Positions 6,021 to 6,054 of a stretch of 6,054 bases of DNA are shown one piece after another. Positions within the stretch are counted from its first letter, which is position 1. Every line of letters begins with the position of its first letter. The position numbers and the translations under genes are program-made. The notes under the pieces were generated by a model that ran no database searches, was not told the DNA's origin, and worked only from the letters and a program-made list of their open reading frames with translations. Source of the stretch: Candidatus Poseidoniaceae archaeon (lineage in GTDB: Archaea > Thermoplasmatota > Poseidoniia > Poseidoniales > Poseidoniaceae); contig JAKMFF010000109.1 in assembly GCA_022425585.1 (NCBI GenBank), positions 1 to 6,054 of the forward strand. Reading direction: 5' to 3'.

Positions 6021-6054
6021 ATTAGTGCGTTTGATGTCTTGAGTCTTGTAATCT

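Overview
The window looks like chromosomal DNA from a marine archaeon of the Thermoplasmatota, most likely Marine Group II/III (Poseidoniia). This is inferred from gene style and not from a marker gene. The signs are moderately AT-rich DNA, no Shine-Dalgarno sequence before any start, long secreted Ig/CARDB-type proteins anchored by one helix and followed by cytosolic zinc ribbons, a small lipoprotein, and a Cas4-like nuclease family protein. No rRNA, tRNA, CRISPR array, insertion sequence or transposase was found.

Layout. Positions 1-1156 (minus strand) hold the N-terminal 385 codons of a secreted protein built from Ig-like/OmpL47-like beta repeats. It runs off the left edge. A 163-base divergent intergenic region (1157-1319) follows. 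Positions 1320-4115 (plus) encode a 931-residue type I membrane protein: signal peptide, about 560 residues of extracellular beta domains including CARDB-like ones, one transmembrane helix, then a cytosolic part with three four-cysteine zinc ribbons and an acidic helical region. A 144-base intergenic region (4116-4259) contains a GC-rich island and a probable promoter. Positions 4260-4820 (plus) encode a 186-residue lipoprotein. Positions 4821-6020 (minus) encode a 399-residue Cas4-like Fe-S PD-(D/E)XK nuclease whose fold is interrupted by four predicted transmembrane helices. Its stop codon abuts the lipoprotein stop with no base between them.

How the genes relate. Three of the four products are exported or surface-anchored, and all four have a targeting or membrane signal, so this is an envelope-oriented neighbourhood. 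The first two genes diverge from one intergenic region. The last two converge and may interfere with each other's 3' ends. A nearly identical 17-base element (16 of 17 matching) lies upstream of the first gene and of the lipoprotein gene, which hints at shared regulation. No functional link between the surface proteins and the nuclease can be shown from this sequence alone.

The item most worth following is the nuclease. All catalytic and cluster residues of a Cas4/RecB-like enzyme are present, yet the protein should be tethered to the cytoplasmic membrane and no CRISPR genes are visible.
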